In this document: piece by piece, positions 1 through 6,705 of the stretch
Numbering within the stretch: position 1 is the stretch's first letter
Layout of the letters: the number at the start of each line of letters is the position of its first letter
Assembly (NCBI GenBank): GCA_002354055.1
Contig: DEKW01000019.1
Span: 1 to 34,495 of the forward strand
DNA from: Bacteroidales bacterium UBA2712
GTDB taxonomy: Bacteria; Bacteroidota; Bacteroidia; Bacteroidales; Paludibacteraceae
Length of the DNA stretch: 34,495 nt
Direction of reading: 5' to 3'
The notes under the pieces: generated by a model
What the model saw: the letters and a program-made list of their open reading frames with translations, nothing else
Databases searched by the model: none
What the model was told of the DNA's origin: nothing
Program-made: the position numbers and the translations under genes

Positions 1-22
1 CGGAATAAACTACTTTTGCCAT
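1..22 (-). CDS. 5' end of a gene leaving the window on the left
   Basis: An ATG on the minus strand at 22-20 opens MAKVVYS and then leaves the window. The bases just upstream (AACCTTAACATT, then ATGGCAAA) closely match those upstream of the gene at 66-368 (AACCTTAACTATT, then ATGGCAAA). The two genes therefore share a duplicated translation-start region. Nothing can be said about function from seven residues. It would be the last visible member of the minus-strand accessory gene series. Confidence 0.5.
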
Positions 23-65
23 AATGTTAAGGTTTGGTTGGTTAAACATAAGGTTTAGGTTAAAA

Positions 66-368
66 TTACGCGAGTTTCGCGTATTCCTGTGCGAACATGT
101 AGCCACGCAAGGAACCATATTTCTTTTGGTTCTTGAACGCAGTTGCATAAGCGCTCTTTTGCTCTTCTGTCAGCGCTTTAACAGCTGCGCTTGCCTGACG
201 GAACTTCGTCTGACGAGCTAACTCTTGCTCGCTGAACGGTTTGGTGCGCGGGTTGCAGATTTTACCCGTGTACAGGGTCTTACCTTTTTTCGCGAAATAC
301 ACATCGCTGTGTTCGCAAATCTTACCGCTGTAAGACTTCACCATCTCAATCGGTTCATACTTTGCCAT
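66..368 (-). CDS. Small basic hypothetical protein, accessory-element type
   Basis: This 100-residue protein begins MAKYEPIEMVKSYSGKIC. It is rich in Lys, Ala and Gln with no signal peptide or membrane segment. The first half has two GKIC motifs (GKICEHSD and GKICNP) about 20 residues apart, which hints at a short internal duplication or a Cys-containing fold. The second half looks alpha-helical (AAVKALTEEQKSAYATAFK). I do not recognise a named family. It sits at the end of a minus-strand series of small genes headed by an HNH nuclease, so a phage or mobile-element role is inferred from context only. A 348-bp structured gap separates it from the preceding gene, so it may have its own transcript; a TATCTTTG box at 702-695 could be its -7 element but lacks a good -33. 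Confidence 0.75.
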   Translation of the reverse strand: MAKYEPIEMVKSYSGKICEHSDVYFAKKGKTLYTGKICNPRTKPFSEQELARQTKFRQASAAVKALTEEQKSAYATAFKNQKKYGSLRGYMFAQEYAKLA

Positions 369-716
369 AATAGTTAAGGTTTTAGATTGTTAATTAATAT
401 TGTTTACTTCGGTCGAGTTATTGCGACCGTTTTGCCTATTAGTGCCTATTTGTGCCTATTCCTGCCTATGTCGGTTTTATATCCTTTCAACATCGTTTAT
501 ACTTGGGGTCCCCAGAGTAAACCGAAGCCGAAGGCTGTTTGCTATGGGGGGAGCGGAGGCAGGAGTTGCTTTGTCGATTTAGCGGAGTGGTATCGACCGT
601 CGCAATCTCCTTGCCGAACGCGACAGCACCGGTTGCGCAGACCTTGCGCTGAGGTTAGGCATCAAAAACACCGCCTCTCAACTGAAAGACGGTGCAAAGA
701 TAATACGAAAATGATT
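369..716. other. Non-coding gap with decamer repeats, hairpins and a palindrome
   Basis: No convincing gene lies here. The stretch holds a hairpin at 410-429 (CGGTCG/CGACCG), four decamer direct repeats at 431-470, and an imperfect inverted repeat at 495-522 (GTTTATACTTGGGG against CCCCAGAGTAAAC). A small hairpin closes near 670-694 (CACCG/CGGTG), and a minus-strand TATCTTTG box sits at 702-695. A plus-strand frame without a start codon stays open from about 580 to 718 and looks mildly protein-like, but I could not support it. The mixture of phased repeats and palindromes resembles a replication or recombination control region. Confidence 0.5.
431..470. repeat. Four decamer direct repeats (nnTGCCTATT type)
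   Basis: GCCTATT (GCCTATG in the last copy) recurs four times at an exact 10-bp period, with two variable bases plus T before each copy. A spacing of one helical turn puts every copy on the same DNA face, as in iterons or operator arrays. A hairpin at 410-429 lies immediately to its left. Confidence 0.8.
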
Positions 717-1004
717 TTAGTGTTCCTCTAAAGGTGCGAATTTTATCAAAAAATCGTACTTTTTTCGTTTTTCGGCTTCGTGAAAGAACCATGTGACGAT
801 GTTTAAGACCCGTTGGGTAGTGATCCCATGCTTTGTGGCGACCTCTTTCCGCGCCTCGCGAGCTGAAGCACCTTTATCCCGCGCTACAAAGTAGTCATCT
901 ACCACGGCTTGATTCCTTACCTCAATCTCATGTCGTTTCTTCGACATCCGGAAGTCGTTTGGGTCTCGTACCAAATACGGTACGTCATACAATGGATATT
1001 CCAT
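717..1004 (-). CDS. Small charged hypothetical protein
   Basis: This 95-residue protein begins MEYPLYDVPYLVRDPNDFRM and is dense in Arg, Lys, Asp and Glu. The middle (ARDKGASAREARKEVATKHG, ITTQRVLNIVTWFF) reads like a helix-turn-helix, so DNA binding is possible but unproven. The ATG at 1004 is preferred over a GTG at 1007 because it forms a TGATG overlap with the stop of the upstream gene, implying coupled translation. It lies mid-series in the minus-strand accessory genes. No family is recognised. Confidence 0.7.
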   Translation of the reverse strand: MEYPLYDVPYLVRDPNDFRMSKKRHEIEVRNQAVVDDYFVARDKGASAREARKEVATKHGITTQRVLNIVTWFFHEAEKRKKYDFLIKFAPLEEH

Positions 1005-1291
1005 CACTTGCTTCCTTTCCTGTTACGCATTTTACAAGCGAATTTTGCCACCATCAGCACCGCCTCAAACAAGCCGTCGCGGTTCGCTACGATACCGACC
1101 ATCCTGCCGATGAACCGCAGCAACGGACTTTTCCCGCGATTGTCGCCGAAGCACTCGACCGAAGTTTTTCCGGTCTCGTCTTGAATGATCACCAACGCGA
1201 CACGCTCTTTCTTTTTCCCGTCTTGCCACGTGTCAAACTCCTTTATCATGCGTTCCAAAAACGCTTCATTGCTTTCCAAATTCTTTTTCAT
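1004..1291 (-). CDS. Small hypothetical protein, accessory-element type
   Basis: This 95-residue protein begins MKKNLESNEAFLERMIKEF. A beta-like core (ERVALVIIQDETGKTSVECFG) is followed by a helical hydrophobic stretch (DGLFEAVLMVAKFACKM) and a basic tail. Its start overlaps the end of the preceding 138-residue gene by 26 bp, and its stop overlaps the start of the following gene, so the three are probably translated together. No signal peptide is present. I do not recognise a family. Confidence 0.7.
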   Translation of the reverse strand: MKKNLESNEAFLERMIKEFDTWQDGKKKERVALVIIQDETGKTSVECFGDNRGKSPLLRFIGRMVGIVANRDGLFEAVLMVAKFACKMRNRKGSK

Positions 1292-1682
1292 TTTTCTTGA
1301 AATTCAAAGGTTTAACATCCGTCAACTGGAACGCCTCGGCGGCTTGAACGGTATAAATTCCGTAACGGTTGTAGTACTTCGCACTAACCATCCTGAAATT
1401 CGCCATCATACTTTTTATATGCTCGGTGCCGTTCCAGTTAAAGGGCATCGGCAAGCAATCTTTGATCGCGTAGTACGGATGATCTTTGATTGTCGCACCT
1501 CGCAATTTCTGCTCCCACAGCGTGACCCAGATTTGCCGTTGCCGTTGGAGTGGGATTGCGTTCCATTGCTCCTCGGCAGGTCGTAGCATCCGTTCGTTTT
1601 GCGGTGCTATGTACGGTTTTAGCAAACCAAGCATAACCGCCCAACTTCTGCGCTTCTTTAGTATGTCGTCTAAGGCTTCCAT
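1266..1682 (-). CDS. Hypothetical protein in the HNH-led gene series
   Basis: This 138-residue protein begins MEALDDILKKRRSWAVMLG. It contains several tryptophans and a basic, Lys-rich C-terminus (PLNFKKNEKEFGKQ). There is no signal peptide or membrane helix, so it is cytoplasmic. A 15-bp stem hairpin (1700-1755) lies directly before its start codon and could limit its expression. Its 3' end overlaps the next gene by 26 bp. I do not recognise a domain; a phage-type accessory role is inferred only from its neighbours. Confidence 0.7.
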   Translation of the reverse strand: MEALDDILKKRRSWAVMLGLLKPYIAPQNERMLRPAEEQWNAIPLQRQRQIWVTLWEQKLRGATIKDHPYYAIKDCLPMPFNWNGTEHIKSMMANFRMVSAKYYNRYGIYTVQAAEAFQLTDVKPLNFKKNEKEFGKQ

Positions 1683-1699
1683 AAATAATTTTTCAAAAA

Positions 1700-1755
1700 G
1701 TAGTAGAGGGAGACTACAGAGGGAGTATATACTATGCAGATAGTCTCCCTACTAC
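1700..1755 (-). repeat. Long hairpin between two genes of the series
   Basis: GTAGTAGAGGGAGACTA at 1700-1716 pairs with TAGTCTCCCTACTAC at 1741-1755, giving 15 pairs with a two-base bulge and a 24-base loop. Read on the minus strand it is followed by CTTTTTG and then the start codon at 1682. It could act as an attenuator or a leaky terminator that lowers expression of the downstream genes. Confidence 0.75.
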
Positions 1756-1793
1756 AATTTTCTTTTATCCTTTTGCTTCTTTTCTTTTTCTTT

Positions 1794-2180
1794 TTACTCG
1801 ATGACTTTCACCGTCAACTTGATCTCGTCCGGCTCTTTGTCAGGGTACAACTCCACAAAGGTCTTAACATACCCTGCCATCACAGCGGTACGCGCCTTGA
1901 CGAGGTTCTGCTCTTTCAGTTTCTCTTTCGCATTCTCGCGCCATTTCACCGCCGGTTTTTGTGGGTAACGCCTGTAATCCGCAAAGTCAAAACTCTCCGT
2001 CCGTTGCAGTTGGAATCTACCAACACCATCCACCTCAAACTCACCTTTGATCTCGCCTTTGGCGGCAAGGATCGCAACGGCTTCATTGGTCGCTTCGGTG
2101 CTGATTTCGTCAATACGTGCTTTAATAGCTTTTTCTTGGTTGCGCAACTCGCGCAACTCTTTCAAATTATTTGCTTTCAT
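1794..2180 (-). CDS. Coiled-coil hypothetical protein
   Basis: This 128-residue protein starts with a charged heptad-like helix (LKELRELRNQEKAIKARIDE) that should form a coiled coil. A short beta segment follows (GEFEVDGVGRFQLQRTESF), then a helical Lys-rich region and an acidic tail ending in KLTVKVIE. The order of coiled coil and small beta domain resembles small phage-encoded recombination or structural accessory proteins, but no family is recognised. It starts 2 bp after the HNH nuclease gene ends, which strongly suggests the same operon. Confidence 0.7.
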   Translation of the reverse strand: MKANNLKELRELRNQEKAIKARIDEISTEATNEAVAILAAKGEIKGEFEVDGVGRFQLQRTESFDFADYRRYPQKPAVKWRENAKEKLKEQNLVKARTAVMAGYVKTFVELYPDKEPDEIKLTVKVIE

Positions 2181-2182
2181 AA

Positions 2183-2677
2183 TTAGTCTAAATTTTGGGG
2201 ATTAGTAAATGTGTATTTGCTGAAGATTGAAAGGAGCTCTTCACGGCTCATCTGTTTGGGATCGCGACCGATGGAACGGAGCACGCGCAATAGTTTCGCA
2301 CGCTTGTTATTCTCCGCAGGTGTCACGTACTCCAGATTATCGGCAGTCCAGTCGAGAATGTTGCCGTTGAGGTGGTCAATGACCATGCCATCCGGACGCG
2401 AACCGAGCCAAGCCGCTGCCACAAGGAAATGACAGTGTTTGTTTTGAAAATTGCGCATGAAGGGGTAATGCGTACCTGTGCCATTGGTGAAGGTGCATCT
2501 GCGTGTGCCGGACTGCTTTAGCACCGGTTTGATCTCACGCAGCACCCAACCGTCATCCGTTAGAATGGCGTTGTGTACGCTGTAGAATTTGCCTGCTCGT
2601 GAACAATAGAGCGGCTTGATTGTGGGGCATTTTCGTACAATAGTGCCATCCACTAATCGTAATTGTTCTGTTGCCAT
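2183..2677 (-). CDS. HNH endonuclease
   Basis: This 164-residue protein carries an HNH_3-type nuclease core in its second half: HCHFLVAAAWLG, then VIDHLNGNILDWTADNLEYV, then TPAENNKRA. The His of DHLNGN and the Asn of DNLEYVT fit the metal-binding catalytic fold of phage and homing HNH enzymes. The N-terminal half (residues 1-80) resembles the target-recognition segment usual ahead of HNH_3. It is the first gene after the promoter at 2745-2776, with a palindrome in the leader, and leads the downstream small genes. Free-standing enzymes of this type cut DNA and are common in phages and genomic islands. The fold assignment is confident; the biological target is unknown. Confidence 0.88.
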   Translation of the reverse strand: MATEQLRLVDGTIVRKCPTIKPLYCSRAGKFYSVHNAILTDDGWVLREIKPVLKQSGTRRCTFTNGTGTHYPFMRNFQNKHCHFLVAAAWLGSRPDGMVIDHLNGNILDWTADNLEYVTPAENNKRAKLLRVLRSIGRDPKQMSREELLSIFSKYTFTNPQNLD

Positions 2678-2707
2678 AATAATTACTTGTTTAAAAGTTA
2701 AAATTAT

Positions 2708-2721
2708 GGCTGGCGCCAGCC
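2708..2721. promoter_or_regulatory. Perfect 14-bp palindrome, possible operator
   Basis: GGCTGGCGCCAGCC is a perfect palindrome roughly 17 to 30 bases downstream of the transcription start predicted from the promoter at 2745-2776. It also lies in the leader of the HNH-led operon. A dimeric repressor binding there would block early elongation. Its GC-rich sequence stands out from the AT-rich surroundings. Confidence 0.55.
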
Positions 2722-2744
2722 GTTAGCTGTTTGGAATCCGGCGG

Positions 2745-2776
2745 CAAAATTACATACGAAAAATGAGACCCGCAAA
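2745..2776 (-). promoter_or_regulatory. Bacteroidetes promoter for the HNH-led operon
   Basis: On the minus strand TTTG (2776-2773) is followed after exactly 20 bases by TAATTTTG (2752-2745), matching the Bacteroidetes -33/-7 consensus. Transcription should start near 2738. The -33 box lies in the loop of the upstream terminator hairpin (2758-2788). Confidence 0.8.
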
Positions 2777-2788
2777 ATTGGGTCTCAT
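2758..2788 (-). terminator. Intrinsic terminator after the 137-residue gene
   Basis: ATGAGACCC (2763-2771) and GGGTCTCAT (2780-2788) form a perfect 9-bp stem with an 8-base loop, followed on the minus strand by a run of T. It would end the transcript of the gene at 2864-3277. Confidence 0.85.
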
Positions 2789-2792
2789 ATTC

Positions 2793-2862
2793 GGACAGAT
2801 TAGGACAAACTTTCGGACAAACTGCCGTAAATCGGTTATTTGTCCTCGGACACTTTCGGACA
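2793..2862. repeat. Array of GGACA repeats
   Basis: GGACA occurs at 2793, 2803, 2815, 2848 and 2858, and its complement TGTCC at 2841. Most copies are part of TCGGACA or CTTTCGGACAA. Steps of 10, 12, 33 and 10 bp are close to whole helical turns. The array fills the gap between a stop codon and a terminator, where phased protein-binding sites are not expected. Confidence 0.65.
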
Positions 2863-2863
2863 A

Positions 2864-3277
2864 TTATTGTTTTGTGCGTCGGTTGCGTGCCTTGGTAAAA
2901 TCGTCACCGCAAAAAGTAAATTTGGGAGCAGCAAACGGATTGATAAGTTTGGCTTTACTATCATCGCCCACGTTGCTAATAAGGATATAGCCTTGTGTGT
3001 CAAGTGCCATAATACGCCTACACGCATCAGCTTTGCTGGAAGCTGATTCGATGGCGTTGCGTAGGTTCTTCTCAATAATATCAGATGTAAAACGATTAGT
3101 GCAGAAGAAAGAAGTATCTACAGGAGTTACATCTTCTGCTTGTTTCTCCGTTTCTGCCGTTGGATGGTCAGAAGTAAAAGAATGGATAAGTTCTGCAATC
3201 TGTGTCGCAGAAGTGGAAATGTTGTTATGGTGAATATCAAGATGCACCGCCCCGGGTGCGTAATTATATGTGCTCAT
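2864..3277 (-). CDS. Hypothetical protein with N-terminal GAVH-x-DIH motif
   Basis: The start at 3277 (MSTYNYAPGAVHLDIHHNNI, 137 residues) is chosen because upstream in-frame codons run through a long inverted repeat that looks like untranslated leader. The N-terminus carries GAVHLDIHHN, a motif I associate with small Bacteroidetes accessory-element proteins. The C-terminal half looks globular, with a helical segment (SKADACRRIMAL), DTQGYILISN, and an end rich in Phe and Lys. It has its own promoter (3504-3535) and terminator (2758-2788), so it is a one-gene unit. A related motif (GAIHMDIHDN) ends the neighbouring truncated sigma factor, linking the two genes by recombination. Function unknown. 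Confidence 0.7.
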   Translation of the reverse strand: MSTYNYAPGAVHLDIHHNNISTSATQIAELIHSFTSDHPTAETEKQAEDVTPVDTSFFCTNRFTSDIIEKNLRNAIESASSKADACRRIMALDTQGYILISNVGDDSKAKLINPFAAPKFTFCGDDFTKARNRRTKQ

Positions 3278-3318
3278 GCTATTTCTTGTTTTGGGAAAAT
3301 GCATGGACACGTGGAGCA

Positions 3319-3423
3319 ACGAACGGAGTCGGCAAACTCTTGATAAAATGCCCCACGTGCCCATACAAGGGTAGTGGGACATATTTCTTCTTTTATCAAT
3401 TAAAGTTTTGCCGACTCGTTCGT
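3319..3423 (-). repeat. Long imperfect inverted repeat in a gene leader
   Basis: ACGAACGGAGTCGGCAAAC (from 3319) is matched in inverse orientation by GTTTTGCCGACTCGTTCGT (to 3423), and TTGATAAAA by TTTTATCAA. Inside lies a second pair, CCCCAC against GTGGG. The whole 105-base block can fold into one long hairpin. It sits between the promoter at 3504-3535 and the start codon at 3277, so it would be in the 5' leader RNA; a small palindromic mobile element is the alternative. Confidence 0.7.
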
Positions 3424-3503
3424 AAAGGAATATGCCTTTTTGCGCTTACGCGCAATAATATATGTCATCCCATTTTACGTCTCAGATCTGACGATTTCGG
3501 GTG

Positions 3504-3535
3504 CAAAATTACTAAATTTTTCTCATATATGCAAA
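3504..3535 (-). promoter_or_regulatory. Bacteroidetes promoter for the 137-residue gene
   Basis: TTTG (3535-3532), a 20-base spacer, then TAATTTTG (3511-3504) on the minus strand. The start site is predicted near 3497, giving a leader of about 220 bases that contains the inverted repeat at 3319-3423. Confidence 0.8.
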
Positions 3536-3542
3536 TAAATTG

Positions 3543-3884
3543 TTAATTAGTTAATAAATTATCATGTATATCCATGTGAATTGCTCCCTCATGATAGTGG
3601 TGCTCTTCACAGATAACATTCACGATGACGATGGGCGCATCGGAAGTAGGGGTATCACAAAGACGCTCTATATTATCACCAGTCAGTGCAAGGCACTTGT
3701 CACGTACCATCTTTAGAACATGCGTTTGGTCGGGTTCTATACTATCGCGTCCATTCCATAGTTCCGCATACACATCTTGCACGCAGTCACGCGCCTCATT
3801 ACGGTCACGGAGAAGATTATACGCAAGTGCGTACATCTTCCCACATAACGGCAAATATTGGCGTGTGAACTGTTCGTGCGTCAT
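3543..3884 (-). CDS. Truncated ECF sigma factor fused to a foreign tail
   Basis: This 113-residue reading frame starts MTHEQFTRQYLPLCGKMYAL and then has RDRNEARDCVQDVYAELW. It is a close copy of the first 60 or so residues (sigma region 2) of the intact sigma factor at 7275-7760. After about residue 68 the similarity stops and the DNA-reading region 4 is absent. The tail ends EGAIHMDIHDNLLTN, resembling the N-terminal motif of the protein at 2864-3277. It begins 9 bp after the barrel gene stops, so it is probably co-transcribed with that operon. It may be a decayed duplicate or could act as a decoy that binds RNA polymerase or the anti-sigma factor; decay is the simpler reading. Confidence 0.75.
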   Translation of the reverse strand: MTHEQFTRQYLPLCGKMYALAYNLLRDRNEARDCVQDVYAELWNGRDSIEPDQTHVLKMVRDKCLALTGDNIERLCDTPTSDAPIVIVNVICEEHHYHEGAIHMDIHDNLLTN

Positions 3885-3893
3885 GTCAAATAC

Positions 3894-6224
3894 TTACTTT
3901 GAACCACTCAAAATACCACTTTCGGTATCTTCATTGTTGATGCGTTGATATCCGCGTGTCGAGGCTCTCGACCCGAAGTCCAGATTGAAATTGAAATTGA
4001 GCATCAGCACTTGGCGATAGTTCTGCATAACGGCGGTATTGGCAGTCGGGGCAAGGGCAGACAAGTCATTTGTGACGGTTCTGGAGCCGTGCAGAGAGAA
4101 GGGATTAACCATCATAATACCAAAGCCAAAATGCTCCGAATTATAATTGATACCTATATCGTGCGTCAGTTCGCCGATGGTCAGCGTTTCACCCCATAAG
4201 TTATGCTGCGCAGTAACCACATCGGCAAAGAAACGCCATCCCTTCAGCAGATAGAAAATGCCGCCACGCACACCATAATTGACATGCACATGGTGGTAGT
4301 TGTTTCCCTGACTGACCATGTATTTGACAAACGGCGTGACATTGAACATCAGTTTGTTGTCAAGCAGTTTAACTTGCACACTCGGCGAGACATTCAATTT
4401 ATGATAGCCGCGCTGGTTGTCATACATGCGGATGGTATAAGGCGACCCGTCTATGATTTCCTCAAAGGTCTCTTCCATAATAGGCTTATGGTCGTAACTG
4501 TAGTTTGCCCACAGATTGAGATTTACATGTTTAGACTGCCACGATAGTTCCATCTCATTCGACACATACATGACAGATTTCAGGTTGGGGTTGCCTCGCC
4601 GCATTTGGTATTTGTCAATCTGCTGCGTGATATCAGACAACTGCGACAAAGAGGGTTGGTAGCCGGACACATAGCCTTTGTATTTCCAGAACCAACCTTT
4701 GCCGAAATCGTAACTCATGGTCAGTTGCGGTCGGGCTATCCATGTGCTTTGCTTTTGCCCGCCTTGCTCAATAAGGGTGTGCATGGCTCCGATACCTACC
4801 ACATACGAGAACTTATCTACTCTGTGCCGCATTTCTGCAAACGCGTAGGTCTCGGCAGTTGTCATGTTAACGGTCGCTTCTGTACTGCCTAAGTACGTGT
4901 TCTTCACCCATTGTTGGTTATGCCGTGCACCTACGGTGAGCATGATATTTTCCCATTCCTTTTCATAGATAGCTTCGCCGATAAGCGACCACTTGTCTCC
5001 TCTCACGGACGAAAGCACATCAGTGGTATCTGTTGAGACGGAGCCGAATAGCGGCGTTTGCAGAAATCGGCGGTCGCTGCGGGTGTTAATATACGTGCCG
5101 ACCACATCAAAATACAAGTGTTGCTTGTGCGGCAGGTTATGCTGATAGTAAATGTCCAGCGAGGGCGACTGACTGCTGCTTTTGTCGTGATCATGTATCT
5201 CAAATGAATCCGTCGGCTGAAACAAACGGCTGTCGCGGTCAGAGGGTCCGTAAGGCATATATGTCATATTATCACGCAAGCGGATGTTGAGCATGTTCTT
5301 GTCGCCGTTCGTCCAGTTGTAGTTCAATGACACATTAACCGGATAAGTCTTGTAGCGCGTCGGTTCGCCTATTTCGTTGTTCTCTATCTTGCCCGTACTG
5401 AAATTGTAGGTCTCATTGTTGGTGCGCGTCCAATAAATATCGTACGGCGCATAAGTAGCGACTGCTTGTATAGACGATTTGCCAAAATGCACCTTGCCTG
5501 CCAGATAGTAATTACCAATACCCGGCAGAGTCAATCCGTTTGTTCCTGCAAGCATGAGCGAACCGCCTGTGTCGCGGTGTTTGACGATATAATCTACTAC
5601 AGCCGCCGCACCGTTGTATCGCACGCCCGGTTGGTCGTGGTACTCCACGCGGATAATATCTTTCGGATTGATGGCTTTCACATCCGATGTGCTTGCCTCT
5701 ACACCGTTGATGCGTAACTGCACACTTTCGTCAGAAAGCGTTTTGACGGAATTGTCTATAGGACTGATCACGATGCGCGGAATCTGCAAGTTCTGTAACA
5801 GAGAAACGCCATCTGAGGAAGCCTGCATCTGCTCTTTCGACGGCAACAAAATTTGTCTGTCCACTTTTTGAATAATGGCTTGACTTTCCACAACCACTTC
5901 ACCTAATTCCGTTGCGCCTTCTTGCATTTGTATCGTGCCTATATGCGTATTGTCGTTCACGGTAAGAGCCATGCGGATTGTTTCATAACCAATATAGGAA
6001 AGTTCAAGAATATAGTTTCCGGTGTCCGCGTTAAGGGTGAATTTACCGTTGTTGTCGGTGGTGGTACCTGCAACCAGACCGCTATCATTGCTTAGCGTCA
6101 CATTGACACCAATTAGTTTGGAGTTGTCCGTCCTGTCTATTACGGTTCCATTCACTTTGTTTTGGGCACACAACGCCCCTGCACTGACGATTGCCAGTGC
6201 TACAAATAGCACACGTGTTTTCAT
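3894..6224 (-). CDS. TonB-receptor-like outer-membrane beta-barrel protein
   Basis: This 776-residue protein has a signal peptide (MKTRVLFVALAIVSAGALCAQ) and a carboxypeptidase-regulatory-like domain at about residues 24-105 (VNGTVIDRTDNSKLIGVNVT, LSYIGYETIRM). A plug-like segment follows (GEVVVESQAII, then RINGVEA, then PKDIIRVEYHDQPGVRYNGA), and then a long beta-barrel with alternating aromatic residues. The order matches Bacteroidetes outer-membrane barrel proteins related to TonB-dependent receptors. No SusD partner is adjacent, so it is not a standard polysaccharide-utilisation pair. It is the fourth gene of the sigma-led operon, 23 bp after the DUF4252 gene, which suggests that the sigma factor controls its expression. 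The substrate cannot be told from sequence. Confidence 0.87.
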   Translation of the reverse strand: MKTRVLFVALAIVSAGALCAQNKVNGTVIDRTDNSKLIGVNVTLSNDSGLVAGTTTDNNGKFTLNADTGNYILELSYIGYETIRMALTVNDNTHIGTIQMQEGATELGEVVVESQAIIQKVDRQILLPSKEQMQASSDGVSLLQNLQIPRIVISPIDNSVKTLSDESVQLRINGVEASTSDVKAINPKDIIRVEYHDQPGVRYNGAAAVVDYIVKHRDTGGSLMLAGTNGLTLPGIGNYYLAGKVHFGKSSIQAVATYAPYDIYWTRTNNETYNFSTGKIENNEIGEPTRYKTYPVNVSLNYNWTNGDKNMLNIRLRDNMTYMPYGPSDRDSRLFQPTDSFEIHDHDKSSSQSPSLDIYYQHNLPHKQHLYFDVVGTYINTRSDRRFLQTPLFGSVSTDTTDVLSSVRGDKWSLIGEAIYEKEWENIMLTVGARHNQQWVKNTYLGSTEATVNMTTAETYAFAEMRHRVDKFSYVVGIGAMHTLIEQGGQKQSTWIARPQLTMSYDFGKGWFWKYKGYVSGYQPSLSQLSDITQQIDKYQMRRGNPNLKSVMYVSNEMELSWQSKHVNLNLWANYSYDHKPIMEETFEEIIDGSPYTIRMYDNQRGYHKLNVSPSVQVKLLDNKLMFNVTPFVKYMVSQGNNYHHVHVNYGVRGGIFYLLKGWRFFADVVTAQHNLWGETLTIGELTHDIGINYNSEHFGFGIMMVNPFSLHGSRTVTNDLSALAPTANTAVMQNYRQVLMLNFNFNLDFGSRASTRGYQRINNEDTESGILSGSK

Positions 6225-6247
6225 GTTACACTATGTTTTAGGGAGTG

Positions 6248-6694
6248 TTATTTGTCTTTGAGCAAGACCACCACCGAGCAATCTTCCTCACGGATGTTAC
6301 AGATGATGAACTCGTTGGGGTTGGCTTTCTCGTTGTGCAAGAATGTTGCATCGTTGCCGTCAGCCGAATGGGACTGCATCAGCAGTTCGTAGTCCTTATC
6401 TTTTGCCAACTTCTGAATGTCATTGTAAAGTACCTGCTTCTTGTCGCCTTTGGCAGTAATGATGATCATTCGGTTATAATTGGCGAACTTGCTGAGGTCA
6501 GTGCCTTGCGTGTTCGCTTCATCGACAACCACTTGACCGCCTGTCGCGATAGACAAACCGGCACTAAACATGGCTTTGTTGATGCAAACATATTCTACGC
6601 CATCCATCTTGGCGTACTTTTCAAATATTTTATTTTGGGCTTGTGCAGCAATGCCGCAAAGGGCGATGACTGCTACTAAAAGAATTCGTTTCAT
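6248..6694 (-). CDS. DUF4252 domain protein, exported
   Basis: This 148-residue protein has a signal peptide (MKRILLVAVIALCGIAAQAQ). The mature part fits DUF4252: KIFEKYAKMDGVEYVCINK, then NRMIIITAKGD near the middle, then ANPNEFIICNIREEDCSVVV at the end. DUF4252 proteins are small exported Bacteroidetes proteins often encoded with ECF sigma and anti-sigma genes; their role is unknown. Here it is third in the operon, 11 bp after the anti-sigma gene and 23 bp before the barrel gene. A role in surface signalling to the sigma factor is an inference. Confidence 0.85.
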   Translation of the reverse strand: MKRILLVAVIALCGIAAQAQNKIFEKYAKMDGVEYVCINKAMFSAGLSIATGGQVVVDEANTQGTDLSKFANYNRMIIITAKGDKKQVLYNDIQKLAKDKDYELLMQSHSADGNDATFLHNEKANPNEFIICNIREEDCSVVVLLKDK

Positions 6695-6705
6695 ATCAAT
6701 ATAAT

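Noticed and set aside
580..718. Protein-like open frame on the plus strand (contains LRLGIKNTASQLKDGAKII)
   Set aside because: It has no start codon and begins right after an in-frame stop. Neighbouring genes are on the other strand, and no motif identifies it.
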